Source: Cryobacterium roopkundense (GTDB lineage: Bacteria; Actinomycetota; Actinomycetes; Actinomycetales; Microbacteriaceae). Taken from it: a DNA stretch of 64,000 nt. The stretch lies in NCBI RefSeq assembly GCF_014200405.1, contig NZ_JACHBQ010000001.1, positions 3,720,001-3,784,000 on the forward strand, in the 5' to 3' direction. Below, in pieces: positions 60,917-64,000 of the stretch. Each line of letters opens with the position of its first letter. Positions within the stretch are counted from its first letter, which is position 1. The notes under the pieces were generated by a model. That model was given only the letters and a program-made list of their open reading frames with translations. It did no database searches and was not told the DNA's origin. The translations under genes and the position numbers were made by a program.

Positions 60917-62104
60917 ATGGCGAGTCACGTCATCGTTGCCGGGGCAGGGATCGTCGGCTTATCTACAGCGTACGAGCTCAGCCGCCGCGGACACCGTGTC
61001 ACAGTTCTCGAGAAGGAACCGGCCGTCGCGGTGCACCAAACGGGAAACAACTCCGGGGTGATCCATTCCGGCCTGTACTACACGCCCGGAAGTCTCAAGG
61101 CGACTCTCGGCCAAGCCGGGGCGATCTCGATGGAAAGGTTTGCGCGGGACCACGGAGTGGACGTCGATATCTGCGGCAAGCTCGTCGTGGCCACCAGTCC
61201 ACAGCAAATTCCCGCTCTCGAGCGCCTCCACGAGCGGGGTCGAGCCAACGGCGTGAACTGCCGTTTGGTGTCATCCGAGGTGGCCCGGGAGTTCGAGCCC
61301 CACGTGAACGCGGTCGCGGCCCTCCGGGTGGAGGCAACCGGCATCGTTGACTATCCAGGGGTCTGCGCCGCCTTGCAGGGGCTGATCGAGGCCCACGACG
61401 GGGAGGTGCTCATCAACCAGCGCATTGTCGGAGTGGCCACGAACGACGATGCCGTCACGGTCACCACACCGCACCGCGAATTCCGGGCGGATGAGTTCGT
61501 CAACTGTGCAGGGCTGCACAGCGACCGCGTGGCGCGTCTGGCCGGGTTGCGCCCTGACGTGCGGATCATCCCGTTCCGAGGCGAGTACTTCGAGCTCGCT
61601 CCGGAGGCGACGTCGCTCGTGAGGGGACTCATCTACCCGGTTCCCGACCCGGCCTTTCCTTTTCTGGGTGTGCACCTCACCCGGATGATCGAGGGTGGCG
61701 TGCACGCCGGACCGAACGCGGTCTTCGCCCTGGCGCGTGAGGGATACACCTGGCTCGACGTGAATCCCCGCGATGTGTGGGAGAGCGCCCGCTGGCCGGG
61801 CCTCTGGAAACTCGGGCGCAAGTTCTGGCGAAACGGCCTCGAAGAGGTCGCTCGTTCCCTGTCTCGCCCGAAGTTCCTGGCAAGCCTCCGGGAGCTCGTG
61901 CCCGAGCTTCCGGATGACGGCCTGATCCCCACGCACTCCGGTGTTCGCGCCCAGGCCATGCGACGTGACGGCAGCCTCGTGGACGACTTCTACTTCGAGC
62001 GCGCGAAGCGGCAGATCCACGTGCTGAATGCGCCGTCGCCGGCCGCTACCGCCAGCCTCGAGATCGGCCGCACGATAGCCGATGAGCTGGTCGCCCAGCG
62101 ATAA
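60917..62104 (+). CDS. lhgO: L-2-hydroxyglutarate oxidase
   Basis: 395 residues from ATG 60917 behind AAGGAG. FAD fold VIVAGAGIVGLSTAYEL (Gly9, 11, 14), then the family-specific VHQTGNNSGVIHSGLYYTPGS, FVNCAGLHSDRVARLAG, IPFRGEYFEL, PFLGVHLTRMIEGGVHAGPNA and GVRAQAMRRDG. It oxidises L-2-hydroxyglutarate to 2-oxoglutarate, passing electrons to oxygen or quinones. Shadow frame upstream ignored. Confidence 0.9.
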   Translation: MASHVIVAGAGIVGLSTAYELSRRGHRVTVLEKEPAVAVHQTGNNSGVIHSGLYYTPGSLKATLGQAGAISMERFARDHGVDVDICGKLVVATSPQQIPALERLHERGRANGVNCRLVSSEVAREFEPHVNAVAALRVEATGIVDYPGVCAALQGLIEAHDGEVLINQRIVGVATNDDAVTVTTPHREFRADEFVNCAGLHSDRVARLAGLRPDVRIIPFRGEYFELAPEATSLVRGLIYPVPDPAFPFLGVHLTRMIEGGVHAGPNAVFALAREGYTWLDVNPRDVWESARWPGLWKLGRKFWRNGLEEVARSLSRPKFLASLRELVPELPDDGLIPTHSGVRAQAMRRDGSLVDDFYFERAKRQIHVLNAPSPAATASLEIGRTIADELVAQR

Positions 62105-62115
62105 TTACTGGGCCA

Positions 62116-63036
62116 CTAGGCGAGGAGCGCGGCGATCACGAGCAGTGCAGGGATCGAGGCCACCGTGGCGAGCAGCACGGTGTCCCTGGTGACAATGATG
62201 GCCCGGTTGTAGCGGGCCGAGAAGTTGAAAATGTTCTGCGCGGTGGGGAGCGCGGAAACGGCCACCACAGCGAACAGTTCGGCGCTGCCGAGATCGAAGA
62301 CGAATCGTCCGAGCAGGTACGCGATCACCGGCATCACGGCCACCTTGATGACGGTCGCCACCACCACTTGCTTGCGGCCGGTGCCCTTCTTCAGCAGGCG
62401 TTGGCCGTGCAGGGACATGCCGAAGGACATGAGCACCATGGGGATGGCTGCACCCCCGATGAGTTCGAGCGGGGCGAGCACCGGAACAGGCACCTCGATA
62501 CCGAGGATGGCGACCACGATTCCCGCCACGGACGCGATGATCATCGGGTTGCGCAGTGGCTGCGTCAGGATAGATCCGAATGAGATGCGTCCGCTCGTGG
62601 ACACGTCCAGGATGGCCAGGATGATCGGGGCGATCACGAGCAGCTGAAGCAGCAGCACCGGTGCCACATACGTTGCGCTTCCGAGCACGTAGATGGCCAC
62701 CGGAAGCCCGATGTTGTTGGCGTTGACATACGTCGCCGAGCCGGCACCGAGCACGGTCTCCGCCACCGGCAGGCGGAAAAAGATACGGGCCACGACAAGA
62801 TAGAGCACGACGCCCGCGACGATGGTGCTCAGGACCGTGAGCAGAAACGTGGAGAAGAGCAGCCCCGGGTCGGCGTGCGACAACACAGTGAAGAGCAGGG
62901 CAGGCGTCGCCACAAAGAAGGCCATCCGGTTGAGCACGATTCCCGCGCCGGAGCCCGCGATCCGGAACCGCTCGACGATGTACCCCACCAGGATCACGAA
63001 TCCGATGATGCTGAACCCTACAAGTACACCGCCCAT
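62116..63036 (-). CDS. AEC family transporter (auxin efflux carrier-like)
   Basis: 306 residues from ATG 63036, ten helices in two inverted repeats. Recognisable stretches: FSIIGFVILVGYIVERF, NRMAFFVATPALLFTVLS, GSATYVNANNIGLPVAIYVLG, GGAAIPMVLMSFGMSLHG and AVSALPTAQNIFNFSARY, the last an AEC hallmark. Probably exports or imports a small organic acid such as malate. Convergent with lhgO. Confidence 0.9.
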   Translation of the reverse strand: MGGVLVGFSIIGFVILVGYIVERFRIAGSGAGIVLNRMAFFVATPALLFTVLSHADPGLLFSTFLLTVLSTIVAGVVLYLVVARIFFRLPVAETVLGAGSATYVNANNIGLPVAIYVLGSATYVAPVLLLQLLVIAPIILAILDVSTSGRISFGSILTQPLRNPMIIASVAGIVVAILGIEVPVPVLAPLELIGGAAIPMVLMSFGMSLHGQRLLKKGTGRKQVVVATVIKVAVMPVIAYLLGRFVFDLGSAELFAVVAVSALPTAQNIFNFSARYNRAIIVTRDTVLLATVASIPALLVIAALLA

Positions 63037-63134
63037 TTACCCGAGCCTAAGGGGCTGTGGCCGCCGGCCTGACCCTCCGGTACGGGCCAGGCGGGGGCTA
63101 TACCGGGCACACGGCGCACGACTACGCTCGCACC

Positions 63135-63950
63135 ATGCCTCATCTCGACGTTCCCGGAGCAGCTCTTTACTACGAGACGGCCGGTCACGTGTCTGCGCCG
63201 GCGCTGGTGCTGCTGCACTCGCCGATCGCGCACTTGCGCATGTGGGACCCGCAGGTAGCCGCCCTCGCTGCCCACCACTTCGTGATCCGGTTCGACGCGC
63301 GCGGTTTCGGAAAAACCGAGAGCGAGAACGTGCAGTTTTCCAACCGGGCCGACACCCTGGACCTGCTCGACCACCTCGGCGTCGAAACTGCCACCTTGAT
63401 TGGCTGCGGGCGTGGCGGAACCATCGCGCTCGACATCGCCCTCGAGAGCCCGAATCGGGTGATGGGAATCGTTTCAATCGGTGGCGGCCCCAGTGGATTC
63501 CCCGAGATTCAGCTCTCCGACGCCGAAGATGCCCTCTTCGATGCGCTCGACGAGGCCTTCACAACCAACGACTCCGAGCGTCTGGCCCGACTCGAGGTGG
63601 CCCTCTGGGCCGTCGGACCACTGCGCGACGAGAACGATCTCGACGCCGACTTCGTGCGCACGGCCACCGGCTTCACCCTCGACAACGTGGCAAGGGCCGC
63701 GGAGCGTCCCGTGCCCCTCCCCCTCGACCCGCCGGCCGTCGACCGCGTGATCGAGATCGCTGCGCCCGCGCTCATCACCGTGGGCGAATACGACCTCACA
63801 CCCGCGCTGGCCGAGTATGAATACCTGCTCGAGGTCATGCCACAGGCGAGCGGCTGCACGTTCCGCGACACGGCTCACCTACCAAGCGTCGAGCACCCGG
63901 CCGAGTTCCAACGCGTGCTCATCAGCTGGTTGGCCAGAAACGGTCTCTGA
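63135..63950 (+). CDS. Alpha/beta-hydrolase fold protein without nucleophile Ser
   Basis: 271 residues from ATG 63135. Fold landmarks: LVLLHSPIAHLRMWDPQ (oxyanion loop, with HS in place of HG), FVIRFDARGFGKTES, LLDHLGVETATLIG followed by CGRGGTIALD, VGEYDLTPA (acid region) and DTAHLPSVEHPAEF (catalytic His). At the nucleophile elbow, family members read G-x-S-x-G, but here it is G90-C91-G92-R93-G94: Gly stands at the nucleophile position. It may be non-hydrolytic, or use Cys91; divergent from the AEC gene. Confidence 0.8.
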   Translation: MPHLDVPGAALYYETAGHVSAPALVLLHSPIAHLRMWDPQVAALAAHHFVIRFDARGFGKTESENVQFSNRADTLDLLDHLGVETATLIGCGRGGTIALDIALESPNRVMGIVSIGGGPSGFPEIQLSDAEDALFDALDEAFTTNDSERLARLEVALWAVGPLRDENDLDADFVRTATGFTLDNVARAAERPVPLPLDPPAVDRVIEIAAPALITVGEYDLTPALAEYEYLLEVMPQASGCTFRDTAHLPSVEHPAEFQRVLISWLARNGL

Positions 63951-64000
63951 CGCGAGGTCCTCCACAATCCGTACTGAGTGCAGGCATTCCCCCACTTCCT
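63951..64000. other. Intergenic end of window
   Basis: Fifty bases after the hydrolase stop; nothing recognisable. Confidence 0.4.

Noticed and set aside
1..64000. tRNA genes, rRNA genes, CRISPR arrays, prophage genes
   Set aside because: No T-loop-like GGTTCGAATCC clusters, no regular spacer repeats and no phage structural genes were seen by eye; a covariance-model scan would be the proper test.

Overview
This is a high-GC chromosomal segment from an actinobacterium, most likely Microbacteriaceae (Cryobacterium/Leifsonia-like). The assignment is inference from gene content: coenzyme F420 biosynthesis genes, DUF3151, DUF1707 and DUF4190 proteins, a septum-formation-type protein, small-type PurL, and frequent GTG starts. 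No rRNA or tRNA gene, CRISPR array, prophage or plasmid function was seen. It is mostly metabolic and housekeeping DNA with one insertion sequence near the left end.

Layout. 1-125: tail of a membrane protein. 302-2096: an intact IS1182-type element with 15-bp inverted repeats, flanked by CTAG, sitting exactly on the stop codon of the next gene. 2093-7686 (minus): phosphonate operon, phnD-phnC-phnE(fused)-FAD oxidoreductase-phosphonatase, preceded by a three-unit PHO-box-like repeat. 7913-11328: thioesterase-like gene, an orphan second phosphonatase and an acyl-CoA ligase. 11361-12756: two copies of a palindromic intergenic repeat flank a DUF4190 gene and an unknown gene. 12842-15148: purL. 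15310-22316: TetR regulator and a divergent operon of acyl-CoA ligase, SDR, acyl-CoA dehydrogenase, APH-type kinase and MFS carrier, resembling the levulinate (lva)/ACAD10-11 4-hydroxyacid pathway. 22520-29539 (minus): nuclease-fold protein, chorismate mutase with SDR, EamA exporter, acetyltransferase, purA, DUF3151, NTF2-like protein, rRNA/tRNA methyltransferase. 29645-31605: mntH and mntR. 31634-34272: HAD phosphatase, septum-formation-type protein, pyrE, a 40-residue membrane peptide. 34407-38691: LysR regulator and a xylose/fructose-type sugar ABC operon.

38810-50369: a complete-looking pyrimidine (uracil/thymine) catabolic operon on the minus strand: beta-ureidopropionase, dihydropyrimidinase, an LLM flavin/F420 oxidoreductase, an NMT1-type ABC importer with two permeases, an omega-aminotransferase and mmsA, with a divergent MocR regulator. 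No classical dihydropyrimidine dehydrogenase is present; the LLM protein occupies that place.

50543-58517: F420 region. A proposed F420-0 ABC transporter is translationally coupled to cofD. cofC, and cofE followed in tandem by an F420-dependent LLM oxidoreductase gene, lie nearby on the opposite strand. cofE lacks the FbiB nitroreductase domain and instead has a Gly-Tyr-acidic repeat tail. 58609-63950: xthA, an ABM-domain membrane protein, FAH-family hydrolase, L-2-hydroxyglutarate oxidase, AEC transporter, and an alpha/beta-hydrolase whose nucleophile position is Gly.

The strongest leads are the LLM enzyme as a possible F420H2-dependent pyrimidine reductase, the lva-like operon, the PHO-box-controlled phosphonate operon with an oxidase in place of a transaminase, and the F420-0 transporter linked to F420 synthesis.
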